From DATKNA01 sp963786765 (GTDB taxonomy: Bacteria > Actinomycetota > Actinomycetes > Actinomycetales > Kineosporiaceae): a DNA stretch of 64,000 bases. The translations under genes were made by a program, and so were the position numbers. This document shows, one piece after another, positions 45,099 to 53,356 of this stretch. The notes beneath the pieces are model-generated. The model had not been told where the DNA came from and did no database searches. It saw nothing but the letters and a program-made list of their open reading frames with translations. Position 1 is the stretch's first letter. Every line of letters begins with the position of its first letter. The stretch lies in NCBI GenBank assembly GCA_963786765.1, contig CAWBAJ010000019.1:186001-250000 (forward strand), given 5' to 3'.

Positions 45099-46222
45099 GC
45101 GAGCGCTGGGACGCCGGCCCGAACGGCGGCGACGACTGGGACGGCTGGGGCTCCGGCCGCACCGCTGCCCAGTCGCCGCGGTCGTCGCTGCGCCGGCACA
45201 GCCAGCCCCGCGACGCGGACGACCTGGGATTCCCGGAACCGGGTTTCCGCGACGGCCCTGACGCCCCCCTGCCCGCCGCCCTGCCCATGGACGGCGACAC
45301 CGGCGGCCAGACGCGCCTGCCCGGGCGCCGCCGTCCCGACCCGTCGAGCTTCGACCCTCATCTGACGCCGATGGCCGGCCCGCTGGCCGCGGACGACCCG
45401 CGCGCCGCGCCCTCGACGCTCTTCGCCGGTCCGCCGCTCGACCTCGACCTGCAGCCCGGAAGCCGGCTGCGGGTGGGGCCGCGGCACGGAGCCGGCGAGC
45501 GCAACGATTCCGAGCGCGCCCCGAAGTCCCCTCTGCGGGCGGCTCTCGGGGCCGTGAGCGAGATCGCCGTCGTGCTCGGCATGGCGCTGCTGCTCTCGCT
45601 GCTGATCAAGACCTTCCTCGTGCAGGCGTTCTTCATCCCGTCCCCCTCGATGGAGAACACGCTGCTGGTCGGGGACCGCGTTCTCGTCAGCAAGCTCACG
45701 CCGGGGATCTTCGACCTGCACAGGGGCGATGTCGTCGTGTTCAAGGACCCCGGCGGCTGGCTGGGGGCCGAGCAGATCACGCCTGGCGACACCGACGAGG
45801 GACTCGGCGGGACCGTCCGCAGGACGTTGTCGTTCGTCGGACTCCTGCCGCAGGACGCCGGCGAGCACCTGATCAAGCGCATCATCGGGATGGGGGGCGA
45901 CCACGTGGTCTGCTGCGACGCCAGCGGCAAGATCACGGTCAACGGGGTGGCCATCGACGAGACGCCGTACCTGGTGCCCGGGGCCGCCCCCTCCGACAAG
46001 ACGTTCGACGTGGTCGTCCCACGCGGCTACCTGTGGGTGATGGGCGACAACCGGCCGGTGTCCGCCGACTCGCGCCTCCACCGGAAGCTGAACAACGGGA
46101 TGGTCCCCGTGCACGACGTCGTCGGAAAGGCCTTCGTGATCGTCTGGCCCTTCGACCGGGCGGGCGGGCTCGGCGTGCCCGCCTCGGTGTTCGGGGGCGT
46201 CCCGGATCCGCCGTCGCAGTAG
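45095..46222 (+). CDS. lepB: type I signal peptidase (second of two), long cytosolic N-terminus
   Basis: 375 residues. The first ~145 residues are a Pro/Asp/Arg-rich region with no fold I recognise (DDWDGWGSGRTAAQ, LPMDGDTGGQTRLPGRRRPD). A membrane helix follows (IAVVLGMALLLSLLIKTFLV), then the catalytic Ser in FFIPSPSMENTLLVGDRVLV, Lys in EHLIKRIIGMGGDHVVCCDA, and GYLWVMGDNRPVSADSRLH. Both Ser and Lys are present, so it should be active. Tandem lepB genes between rplS and rnhB are known in actinobacteria. The role of the long cytosolic part is unknown. Confidence 0.93.
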   Translation: MSERWDAGPNGGDDWDGWGSGRTAAQSPRSSLRRHSQPRDADDLGFPEPGFRDGPDAPLPAALPMDGDTGGQTRLPGRRRPDPSSFDPHLTPMAGPLAADDPRAAPSTLFAGPPLDLDLQPGSRLRVGPRHGAGERNDSERAPKSPLRAALGAVSEIAVVLGMALLLSLLIKTFLVQAFFIPSPSMENTLLVGDRVLVSKLTPGIFDLHRGDVVVFKDPGGWLGAEQITPGDTDEGLGGTVRRTLSFVGLLPQDAGEHLIKRIIGMGGDHVVCCDASGKITVNGVAIDETPYLVPGAAPSDKTFDVVVPRGYLWVMGDNRPVSADSRLHRKLNNGMVPVHDVVGKAFVIVWPFDRAGGLGVPASVFGGVPDPPSQ

Positions 46223-46264
46223 CGGGGCTCGGGTCGGCGGGACGGACACGACGGGGAGCGAGAC

Positions 46265-47185
46265 GTGGGCGGGAACCAGCGGGACGGCCGGCGGGCGGAG
46301 CGAGGCCCTCTGGCGGGAGTGCCGACGCTCCGGGAGGAGCGGCGGCTGCTGCGGTCGGGACACGTCCTGGTCGCCGGCATGGACGAGGTCGGGCGCGGCG
46401 CTCTGGCCGGGCCCGTCACGGTCGGCGTCGTCGTCGTCGACCTCGCCGTCGGCACCGCCCCCACGGGCGTGCGCGATTCCAAGCTCCTCGTGCCGGCAGC
46501 CCGCCAGGCGCTCGTCCCGCGGCTGCGCCGGTGGGCCAGGGCGTGGGCGGTGGGCCACGCCGAGCCGGAGGAGATCGACGCCCACGGGATCATCGCGGCC
46601 CTGCGCCTGGCTGGGCGCCGCGCCCTCGCGCAGCTGCCGGCTCTCCCGGAGTGCGTGCTGCTGGACGGCAACCACAACTGGCTGAGCCCGCGCCCGTCCG
46701 CGCCGCCGCCCACCGACGAGGACGGGCTCTTCCCGGTCGAGCAGGCCGGTCCGCCCGGGGTGCCGCCGCGGGTCCCCGCTCCCCACGTCCCCCTGGCCGC
46801 CGAGCCCGTCGTACACACGATGATCAAAGCGGATCTGCGGTGTGCTGCGGTGGCGGCCGCCAGCGTGCTCGCCAAGGTCGAACGCGACGGGATCATGGTC
46901 GATCGGGCCCGGGACTTCCCCGGCTACGGGTGGGAGGAGAACAAGGGCTACTCCGCTCCCGAACACGGTGATGCGCTGCGGCGGCTCGGCGCCTGCGCGC
47001 AGCACCGCCGCAGCTGGAGCTTGCCCGGACAGGCGGGTGACCCTTTGCTCGCCCTGTCAGCCGGGGTTCGGGAGCTGGACGCCGCGGAGCTGGACGCCGC
47101 GACCGTGTTCGTCCTGGCCGAACCGGCGGCCTCCTCGGTGCCACCCGAGCGGCCCCGTCCGGCAGCGATGCCCGCTGCGCCATGA
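46265..47185 (+). CDS. rnhB: ribonuclease HII
   Basis: 306-residue enzyme that removes ribonucleotides from DNA. The GTG at 46265 opens a 35-residue leader; then HVLVAGMDEVGRGALAGPVT holds the first two acidic metal ligands (DE), GVRDSKLLVPAARQALV follows, LLDGNHNWL has the third Asp, and HTMIKADLRCAAVAAASVLA the fourth. FPGYGWEENKGYSAPEH is the C-terminal signature. Between DGNHNWL and MIKAD lies an extra Pro-rich loop of about 40 residues (PPPTDEDGLFPVEQAGPPGV and on), longer than in most relatives, and a C-terminal extension of roughly 50 residues follows the catalytic domain. Confidence 0.95.
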   Translation: MGGNQRDGRRAERGPLAGVPTLREERRLLRSGHVLVAGMDEVGRGALAGPVTVGVVVVDLAVGTAPTGVRDSKLLVPAARQALVPRLRRWARAWAVGHAEPEEIDAHGIIAALRLAGRRALAQLPALPECVLLDGNHNWLSPRPSAPPPTDEDGLFPVEQAGPPGVPPRVPAPHVPLAAEPVVHTMIKADLRCAAVAAASVLAKVERDGIMVDRARDFPGYGWEENKGYSAPEHGDALRRLGACAQHRRSWSLPGQAGDPLLALSAGVRELDAAELDAATVFVLAEPAASSVPPERPRPAAMPAAP

Positions 47186-47246
47186 TGGAGGGCACCGGAC
47201 GCCGTGCCCGCCGCACGGCCCACCCCGACCCGGAGCACCGCCGCCG

Positions 47247-47573
47247 ATGAGCGCCGAGGACCTCGAGAACTACGAGACCGAGATGGAGCTGCAGCTCTAT
47301 CGGGAGTACCGGGACGTCGTCGGCCTCTTCTCCTACGTGGTCGAGACGGAGCGGAGGTTCTACCTGGCCAACCAGGTCGACCTGCAGGTCCGATCGGCCG
47401 ATGGAGAGGTCTATTTCGACGTCACGATGAGCGACGCCTGGGTCTGGGACGTCTACCGTCCTGCCCGGTTCGTGAAGTCCGTCCGGGTCGTGACGTTCAA
47501 GGACGTGAACGTGGAAGAGCTGGCCAAGAGCGAGCTCGAGCTGCCGAAGAACGGCGGTTTCCCTAGCAGCTGA
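47247..47573 (+). CDS. DUF2469 family protein
   Basis: 108-residue acidic protein of unknown function, near-universal in actinobacteria beside rnhB. SAEDLENYETEMELQLYREY, RDVVGLFSYVVETERRFYLA, FDVTMSDAWVWDVYRPARFV and VVTFKDVNVEELAKSEL are almost invariant in the family. Starts at ATG 47247. The extreme conservation suggests a core role, but no activity is known to me. Followed by 107 bases containing two TCGTCCACA boxes. Confidence 0.96.
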   Translation: MSAEDLENYETEMELQLYREYRDVVGLFSYVVETERRFYLANQVDLQVRSADGEVYFDVTMSDAWVWDVYRPARFVKSVRVVTFKDVNVEELAKSELELPKNGGFPSS

Positions 47574-47584
47574 CGCTGCGTCCG

Positions 47585-47621
47585 TCGTCCACAGACCGCC
47601 CTCGCCGTCCCGTCGTCCACA
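47585..47621. repeat. paired TCGTCCACA boxes between DUF2469 and yraN
   Basis: TCGTCCACA at 47585-47593 and 47613-47621, spaced 28 bases, with CCGTCCCG just before the second box. This is the same arrangement as the minus-strand pair at 13284-13319. Each box is one base off the actinobacterial DnaA-box wording TTGTCCACA. Not an origin: only two boxes are present and there is no AT-rich region. Confidence 0.6.
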
Positions 47622-47680
47622 GCCCCGCTTCCTGCTGAGGCGCCGGCGGCCTCGTCCCCGCCAGGGTCGTCCCCGAGGGG

Positions 47681-48046
47681 GTGGTCCGGGTGCGGGCGAT
47701 CGACGCGGTGGGCGACTACGGGGAGCGGCTCGCCGAGCGGCTTCTCGTCGGCCAGGGGATGACGGTGCTGGAGCGGCGATGGAGGTGCCGCCAAGGCGAG
47801 ATCGACATCGTGGCGCTCGACGGCCAGTGCCTCGTCGTCTGCGAGGTCAAGACCCGCCGGTCCCAACTGGCCGGCACCCCCGCCGAGGCCGTGACGCCCG
47901 TCAAGCTGGCGCGCCTGCGACGTCTGGCCGCCGCGTGGCTCGCGCAGCAGCCCCGTTGGTTCCCCGAGGTCCGGATCGACGTCGTCTGCGTGGTGTTGCC
48001 GCGCCGGGGCGCCGCCCGGGTCGAGCACCTGCGGGGGGTGGCGTAG
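47681..48046 (+). CDS. yraN: UPF0102 / YraN family protein
   Basis: 121-residue protein with a restriction-endonuclease-like fold. GDYGERLAERLLVGQGMTVL, WRCRQGEIDIVALDGQCLVV and VCEVKTRRSQLAGTPAEAVT contain the E...D...E-x-K residues of the PD-(D/E)xK nuclease core. Biochemical role unproven; it is conserved with comM and dprA, which suggests DNA handling. GTG start; the stop is directly followed by the comM GTG with no gap. Confidence 0.93.
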   Translation: MVRVRAIDAVGDYGERLAERLLVGQGMTVLERRWRCRQGEIDIVALDGQCLVVCEVKTRRSQLAGTPAEAVTPVKLARLRRLAAAWLAQQPRWFPEVRIDVVCVVLPRRGAARVEHLRGVA

Positions 48047-49588
48047 GTGGGCCTGGGTCGCGCCCTCGCAGTGGCCCTGCTCGGGCTGGAGGGTCATGTC
48101 GTCGAGGTACAGGCCGACGTGACGCCCGGGGTGCCCGCGTTCCTGCTGGTCGGGCTGCCCGACGCGGCCCTGGGGGAGGCGCGCGACCGCGTCCGGACGG
48201 CGCTGGCGAACTGCGGGCTCGCGCTGCCCTCGCGGCGCATCACGGTGAACCTGTCGCCCGCCGCGCTTCCCAAGGCCGGCACGTCCTTCGACTTGGCGGT
48301 GGCCGCCGCGCTCCTCGCAGCGACCGGGGCCGTTCCGGCCGGCGCACCCGCCCGAGCCGTGCACCTGGGCGAGCTCGCCCTCGACGGCCGGGTGGGTCCG
48401 GTCCACGGTGTGCTGCCCGCCGTGCTGGCGGCGGTCCGCTCGGGCAGCCCCCGGGTGGTCGTGCCCCAGGCGAACGCCGTCGAGGCGCGGCTCGTGCCGG
48501 GCGCCGACGTGGTCGCGGTGCGCCGCCTCGCCGACGTCGTGGCGCTCCACCGCGGCATGGAGCCGGAGAGCACGCCGCTGGACGACGCGTCGCTGGGACG
48601 GTCGCTGCCCGACGAGAGGGCCGTCCCGCCCGACCTCCGCGACGTCGTGGGTCAGGTCGAGGCCCGGCGCGCCCTCGAGGTCGCCGCCGCCGGAGGTCAC
48701 CACCTGCTCCTCCAGGGGCCGCCGGGCGTCGGCAAGACGATGCTGGCCGCTCGGCTGCCCGGCTTGCTGCCCGACCTGGACGAGCAGCAGGCGCTCGAGG
48801 TGACCGCCGTCCACTCGGTGGCCGGCACGCTCGACCCGGCCGCCGGCCTGCTGCACAGGCCGCCTTACGAGGACCCGCACCACTCGGCGACCGTGCCGGC
48901 GCTCGTCGGTGGGGGCAGTGGGCTGCCGCGCCCCGGCGCGGCGTCCCGCGCCCACCGCGGGGTGCTCTTCCTCGACGAGGCGCCGGAGTTCTCGCCCGGC
49001 GCACTGCAGGCGCTGCGCCAGCCGCTCGAGCAGGGGGAGCTGGTCATCCATCGGGCCCGGGGTGCGGCCCGGTTCCCCGCCCGGTTCCAGCTGGTCCTGG
49101 CGGCCAACCCCTGCCCCTGCGGGCGCGCGACCGGCACCGGCGTGGACTGCACCTGCAGCCCGATGGCGCGGCGGCGCTACCTGCAGCGGCTCTCCGGTCC
49201 GCTGCTCGACCGGGTGGACATCCAGGTCGAGGTGGCCATCGTCTCCCGCGCCGAGCTCGAGCTCGCGGGTGAGCCCGAGACCACGGCGACGGTCGGGGCG
49301 AGGGTTGGCCGCGCTCGGTGGGCGCAGCGGCGGCGGTTGCGGGGCACCGGGTGGTCCAGCAACGCCGAGGTGCCCGGGCCGTACCTGCGTGGGCCGCTCG
49401 CCCTGCCTGCCGGCGTCACCCGGGACCTGGACCGGGCTCTGGACGCAGGTCGCCTCTCGATCCGCGGCTATGACCGGGTGCTGCGCGTCGCGTGGACGGA
49501 GGCCGACCTCGACGGTGTGGCCGTCCCCGACCGGGACCACGTCGCCCGCGCCCTGCTCCTGCGCAGCAGGGAGCGGGCGGCGGCGTGA
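48047..49588 (+). CDS. comM: YifB / ComM family Mg-chelatase-like AAA+ ATPase
   Basis: 513 residues, intact. The N-terminal Lon-protease-like domain has GLEGHVVEVQADVTPGVPAF, RVRTALANCGLALPSRRITV, NLSPAALPKAGTSFDLAVAA. The AAA+ core has the Walker A motif HHLLLQGPPGVGKTMLAARL (~residue 222), Walker B RGVLFLDEAPEFSPGALQAL, and the zinc-like LVLAANPCPCGRATGTGVDC. In naturally transformable bacteria ComM is a branch-migration helicase that extends heteroduplexes. It overlaps the dprA start (GTGA). Whether this organism is transformable cannot be judged from this window. Confidence 0.94.
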   Translation: MGLGRALAVALLGLEGHVVEVQADVTPGVPAFLLVGLPDAALGEARDRVRTALANCGLALPSRRITVNLSPAALPKAGTSFDLAVAAALLAATGAVPAGAPARAVHLGELALDGRVGPVHGVLPAVLAAVRSGSPRVVVPQANAVEARLVPGADVVAVRRLADVVALHRGMEPESTPLDDASLGRSLPDERAVPPDLRDVVGQVEARRALEVAAAGGHHLLLQGPPGVGKTMLAARLPGLLPDLDEQQALEVTAVHSVAGTLDPAAGLLHRPPYEDPHHSATVPALVGGGSGLPRPGAASRAHRGVLFLDEAPEFSPGALQALRQPLEQGELVIHRARGAARFPARFQLVLAANPCPCGRATGTGVDCTCSPMARRRYLQRLSGPLLDRVDIQVEVAIVSRAELELAGEPETTATVGARVGRARWAQRRRLRGTGWSSNAEVPGPYLRGPLALPAGVTRDLDRALDAGRLSIRGYDRVLRVAWTEADLDGVAVPDRDHVARALLLRSRERAAA

Positions 49589-50715
49589 ACGGCTACCCGA
49601 CGTGGTACGACCCGGACGACGACCGGACGGCGCTGGCCGCATGGAGCCGCCTGACGGAGCCCGTCGACGACGCGGCCGGCGCCTTCGTCCGGCGGGTCGG
49701 GGCGGCGGAAGCCCTCGGGTACGTCCTGCGCGGCGGCGGTGCGGGACTGGCGGTCGCCTCCCGCTGGCGGGCCCGCCTGCCCGACCTCGACCCTCACCGG
49801 GACCTGGCGGATCTCGCGGCGGTCGGCGGACGCCTGGTCGTGCCGGCCGACGAGGAGTGGCCGCTGCGGCTGGGCGACCTCGAGGTCCCGCCCCTCTGCC
49901 TCTGGGTGCGCGGTCCGCTCCGGCTCGATGCCGCCTGCAACCGGGCGGCCGCGATCGTGGGGGCCCGCGCCAGCACGGAGTACGGCGTCAGGGTGGCTGC
50001 CGAGTTCGCCCGGAGGTCCGCGGAACTCGGCATCACGGTCGTGTCCGGTGCTGCGTACGGCATCGACGCCGCGGCCCACGCCGGAGCCCTGGTCGCACGC
50101 GGTGCCACGGTCGCCGTCCTGGCCTCAGGCGTGGACAGGGCCTACCCGCGTGGTAACGAGCCGCTGCTGGACCGGATCGCGGCCGAGGGGCTCGTCGTGA
50201 GCGAGGTGCCGCCGCGTTCGGCGCCCACAAGGACGCGCTTCGTCCACCGCAACCGCCTGATCGCCGCCCTCGCTGACGCCACGCTCGTCGTCGAGGCCGG
50301 CGTGCGGTCGGGCGCGTCGATCACCGCCAGGCACGCGAACAAGCTCAACCGCCCGGTCGGCGCGGTCCCGGGCCCCATCACGTCACCGGCGTCTGCCGGG
50401 TGTCACCGGCTCCTCCGCGACGGGTGCATATGCGTCACGAGCGCCGAGGAGCTGGCCGAACTGGTCGACCCGCTGAGCGCCGCCCCGGCGGAGCAGCCGC
50501 TTCCGCTGACGTCGATGGACGAGCTGACGCCTCTCGACCTGCGCGTCCTGGACGCCTTGCCGCTCGGCAGTACCGCCGGCCTGCACTCGCTCGCCCGGGT
50601 GGCCGGGCTCGACCTGCCCACGCTCACCGCCGGGCTGGGACGGCTGGAGCTGGCAGGTCTGGCCGAGCGCGCGGGCGGCGGCTGGCGCCGCGCCCTCACG
50701 AGCGGAGGGACATGA
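49585..50715 (+). CDS. dprA: DNA-processing protein DprA
   Basis: 376 residues. The start GTG 49585 overlaps the comM stop. The N-terminal part is SAM-like helical (AAGAFVRRVGAAEALGYVLR). The Rossmann-fold core has AAIVGARASTEYGVRVAAEF, ITVVSGAAYGIDAAAHAGAL, VAVLASGVDRAYPRGNEPLL and SEVPPRSAPTRTRFVHRNRL with GASITARHANKLNRPVGAVP. The C-terminal winged-helix domain (~310-370) is present. It loads RecA on incoming single strands in transforming bacteria and is widely conserved in actinobacteria without known competence. Intact. Confidence 0.95.
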   Translation: MNGYPTWYDPDDDRTALAAWSRLTEPVDDAAGAFVRRVGAAEALGYVLRGGGAGLAVASRWRARLPDLDPHRDLADLAAVGGRLVVPADEEWPLRLGDLEVPPLCLWVRGPLRLDAACNRAAAIVGARASTEYGVRVAAEFARRSAELGITVVSGAAYGIDAAAHAGALVARGATVAVLASGVDRAYPRGNEPLLDRIAAEGLVVSEVPPRSAPTRTRFVHRNRLIAALADATLVVEAGVRSGASITARHANKLNRPVGAVPGPITSPASAGCHRLLRDGCICVTSAEELAELVDPLSAAPAEQPLPLTSMDELTPLDLRVLDALPLGSTAGLHSLARVAGLDLPTLTAGLGRLELAGLAERAGGGWRRALTSGGT

Positions 50716-50730
50716 CCCCTACGAGAAGGC

Positions 50731-51201
50731 TCAGCCGCGGAGCTCCTTGGCGAAGAACGCCCGACGCCAGGGCGGGTCTCCGGACAGATGCGTCTCCCGG
50801 TATCCCCGGCGGGGGTAGTACGCGCGGTTCTCGGTCATGAGCTCGTGGGTGTACAGGCGCATCTCGCGCACGCCGCGGGCCAGGGCTTCGTCCTCGGCGT
50901 GCCGCAACAAGCGGCTGCCCACGCCCGTGCCCTGCGTGTCCGGCCGGACGGCCAGGTTCTCGACGAGGACATGGTCGACGAAATGCTCCAGGACGAGCAC
51001 CCCGACGAGGTGCCCGTCCCGCTCCGCCAGCCAGGTGTGGCCCGCAGCCACGATCCGGGCGTAGTCGAGCGTCATGGGCACCGGCGGCCTGCCGATCCGG
51101 GCGACGTAGTGCTGGTACGCCGCGTGGACGAGCCGAGCCGCCGCCTCGGCGTCCGCAGCGGTCGCCCTGCGGATCACGAGCTCATCCCCGCCGCGGTCCA
51201 T
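50731..51201 (-). CDS. GNAT family N-acetyltransferase
   Basis: 156 residues from ATG 51201. LVIRRATAADAEAAARLVHA starts the domain; VGVLVLEHFVDHVLVENLAV is the core beta sheet; RPDTQGTGVGSRLLRHAEDE holds the acetyl-CoA pyrophosphate loop (Q-x-x-G-x-G). YTHELMTENRAYYPRRGYRE is the C-terminal signature common in small GNATs of unknown substrate. Converges with dprA (15-base gap) and is divergent from xerC. Intact. Confidence 0.88.
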   Translation of the reverse strand: MDRGGDELVIRRATAADAEAAARLVHAAYQHYVARIGRPPVPMTLDYARIVAAGHTWLAERDGHLVGVLVLEHFVDHVLVENLAVRPDTQGTGVGSRLLRHAEDEALARGVREMRLYTHELMTENRAYYPRRGYRETHLSGDPPWRRAFFAKELRG

Positions 51202-51315
51202 CCGGGCAGTCTGCCGCCCACACCCGAGGACCGCCGCGCAAGGCCCGGGCGAGCGCGGCTCGGCCGCGGATCCGGCGCCTGGGCTCCACGGGAGCGGCGC
51301 GTCGGCTTGTCGGCG

Positions 51316-52329
51316 ATGTGCGCGCCAGGTGACCGTGAACGGGTGGCGGCCGCGGCGAACGGGGACACGGCGGGGGCGGAGCTCCCGGAGGAGTTCACCG
51401 ACGCCCTCCTCGCCTACGAGCGTCACCTGGGGGCCGAACGGGGGCACGGGCCCAACACCCGGCGCGCCTACCTCGGGGACGCCCGCGACCTGCTGTCCTT
51501 CGCCGTCGCGACGGGGCCGGCCGGCTGGCCGAGATCGATCTCGAGCTGCTGCGTGCGTGGCTGGCCCGACCTGATGGCCGGGAGGAGCCGCCCGCGCCAC
51601 GATCGCCCGGCGGGCCGCGGGGGCCCGGGCCTTCAGCGCCTGGGCCCACCGCAGCGGCCGGATGCCCGCAGACCCTGGGCTCCGGCTGCGGTCCCCCCGG
51701 CTCGCCCGCACGCTCCCGCACGTGCTGACCCAGGACCAGGCCGGTGGGCTGCTGGACGCCGCCGCCGAACGGGTGGTCCTCGCGGCCGCGGCGCAGGACG
51801 GCGACGATCGCGTTCCGGCCGCTGTCGCGCTGCGAGACCTCGCCGTCGTCGAGCTGCTGTACGCCACCGGCGCTCGCGTCGGGGAGCTCGTCGCGCTCGA
51901 CGTGACGTCCGTCGACGCGCGGCCGCCGGCTGCTCAGGGTGCGCGGCAAGGGCGACCGGGAGCGGGTCGTGCCGTACGGCGTCCCCGCAGGTCAGCGCCT
52001 TCGAGGAGTACCTGACGGAGGGCCGCCCCGTGCTGCTGGCGGATCCGCGGCAACCGGCCCTGTTCCTCGGCCGCCGCGGCGGGCGGCTCGGGCAGCGCCA
52101 GGTCCGGGCCGCGGTCGCCGAGCTCGCGGCCCGCGTCGACGACGCACCCGCGATCGGCCCCCACGCCCTCCGCCACTCGGCCGCCACCCACCTGCTGGAC
52201 GGGGGAGCCGACTTACGTAGCGTACAGGAGTTGCTCGGTCACGCTACGCTGTCGACTACCCAGCTCTACACCCACGTCTCAGTGGAGAGGCTCCGTGCAA
52301 GCTACCGACAGGCGCACCCCCGCGCGTGA
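51316..52329 (+). CDS. xerC: tyrosine recombinase XerC (frameshifted)
   Basis: Site-specific recombinase that resolves chromosome dimers at dif with XerD. The ATG at 51316 gives CAPGDRERVAAAANGD and the SAM-like N-domain FTDALLAYERHLGAERGHGP, NTRRAYLGDARDLLSFA. Frame changes near 51535, 51650, 51940 and 51985 follow. Pieces include RLARTLPHVLTQDQAGGLLD and VVELLYATGARVGELVALDV (first catalytic Arg); the original frame returns for ALFLGRRGGRLGQRQVRAAV, HALRHSAATHLLDGGADLRS (HxxR) and VQELLGHATLSTTQLYTHVS (His and the nucleophile Tyr). The 3' end overlaps the sigma-factor gene by 35 bases. Position before whiG and rpsB matches other actinobacteria. Confidence 0.9.
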   Translation: MCAPGDRERVAAAANGDTAGAELPEEFTDALLAYERHLGAERGHGPNTRRAYLGDARDLLSFAVATGPAGWPRSISSCCVRGWPDLMAGRSRPRHDRPAGRGGPGLQRLGPPQRPDARRPWAPAAVPPARPHAPARADPGPGRWAAGRRRRTGGPRGRGAGRRRSRSGRCRAARPRRRRAAVRHRRSRRGARRARRDVRRRAAAGCSGCAARATGSGSCRTASPQVSAFEEYLTEGRPVLLADPRQPALFLGRRGGRLGQRQVRAAVAELAARVDDAPAIGPHALRHSAATHLLDGGADLRSVQELLGHATLSTTQLYTHVSVERLRASYRQAHPRA

Positions 52330-53173
52330 CAGCCGCCGCCCGTCCGACGTCGACGTCGACCCCGCGGTCGAGGCCGACACGCCCCTGGACGACGTCGATG
52401 AAGTCGCCGCGAACGAGGCCGCCCTGCGGGCGCTCTGGGAGAAGTTCAAGGAGACCGGCGACGCAGCGACGCGCGAGCGGCTGATCCTGCACTACGCGCC
52501 GCTGGTCAAGTACGTCGCCGGCCGGGTCGGCGTCGGGCTGCCGCCGAACATCGAGCAGGCCGACCTCGTCAGCTACGGGATCTTCGGCCTGATCGACGCG
52601 ATCGAGAAGTTCGACATCCATCGCGCGATCAAGTTCGAGACCTACGCGATCTCGCGGATCCGCGGCGCCATCATCGACGAACTGCGGGCGATCGACTGGA
52701 TCCCGCGGTCGGTCCGGTACAAGGCGCGCGAGGTCGAGCGCGCCTACGCCGCGCTGGAGGCGGAGCTGCGCCGGACGCCGACCGAGCCCGAGGTCGCGGA
52801 GCGCCTGGGAATCGGCCTGGACGACCTGCACCAGATCTTCTCGCAGGTCTCGTACGTGAACGTCGTGGCCCTCGACGAGCTCCTCACCGTCGGCGGTGAG
52901 AAGGGCGACAAGCTCTCGCTCGTCGACACCCTCGAGGACACCAAGGCCGAGGACCCGGTGACCGCGTTCGAGGCGGAGGAGACGAAGTTCCTCCTGGCGC
53001 GGGCGATCAACCAGCTGCCGGAACGCGAGAAGATCGTCGTCACGCTCTACTACTACGAGGGCCTGACGCTCGCCGAGATCGGCCGGGTGCTCGGCGTGAC
53101 CGAGTCGCGGATCTGCCAGATGCACACGAAGGCCGTGCTCCAGCTGCGGGCGAAGCTGGCCGAGGTCAGCTGA
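52295..53173 (+). CDS. whiG: RNA polymerase sigma factor, FliA/WhiG type
   Basis: 292 residues, GTG 52295 with GGAGAGG 5-6 bases upstream, inside the xerC 3' end. Region 2: LILHYAPLVKYVAGRVGVGL, EQADLVSYGIFGLIDAIEKF and IKFETYAISRIRGAIIDELR with AIDWIPRSVR; region 3: EVERAYAALEAELRRTPTEP; region 4: LPEREKIVVTLYYYEGLTLA, EIGRVLGVTESRICQMHTKA. This is the FliA/WhiG class (flagellar or sporulation-commitment sigma). Synteny xerC-sigma-M23 peptidase-rpsB matches whiG of sporulating actinomycetes. Whether it drives sporulation or motility here cannot be decided. An anti-sigma factor is not adjacent. Confidence 0.92.
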   Translation: MQATDRRTPARDSRRPSDVDVDPAVEADTPLDDVDEVAANEAALRALWEKFKETGDAATRERLILHYAPLVKYVAGRVGVGLPPNIEQADLVSYGIFGLIDAIEKFDIHRAIKFETYAISRIRGAIIDELRAIDWIPRSVRYKAREVERAYAALEAELRRTPTEPEVAERLGIGLDDLHQIFSQVSYVNVVALDELLTVGGEKGDKLSLVDTLEDTKAEDPVTAFEAEETKFLLARAINQLPEREKIVVTLYYYEGLTLAEIGRVLGVTESRICQMHTKAVLQLRAKLAEVS

Positions 53174-53256
53174 CCAGCCGGTACTGACAACGGACGTCGG
53201 CGCGAGGCGCAACCGCCACGGTGGCCGCACGCACACACTGCCGCTCCTTTCGTCCT

Positions 53257-53333
53257 CAAGATCATGCTCACGACATGTGCGCCCTGGCGGCCGTTGTCGA
53301 TCACTTTCCGCATATCTCGTGAGCATGATCTTG
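53257..53333. repeat. palindromic 77-bp element (GATCATGCTC family), copy C
   Basis: Left CAAGATCATGCTCACGA and right TCGTGAGCATGATCTTG are perfect 17-bp inverted arms. On the reverse strand the interior reads GTGATCGACAACGGCCGCCA, the best copy of the family core, so this copy is inverted relative to copies A (12172) and B (13417). It lies 84 bases after the sigma-factor stop. The gap 53174-53704 holds this element, copy D and a 30-bp tandem repeat, and no gene. Confidence 0.93.
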
Positions 53334-53356
53334 ATAGCGCTCTACGCACCCCTGGA

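Noticed and set aside
50731..51867. Longer minus-strand start for the GNAT gene reaching into xerC
   Set aside because: The upstream part has no GNAT features and is antisense to xerC; ATG 51201 fits the domain start.
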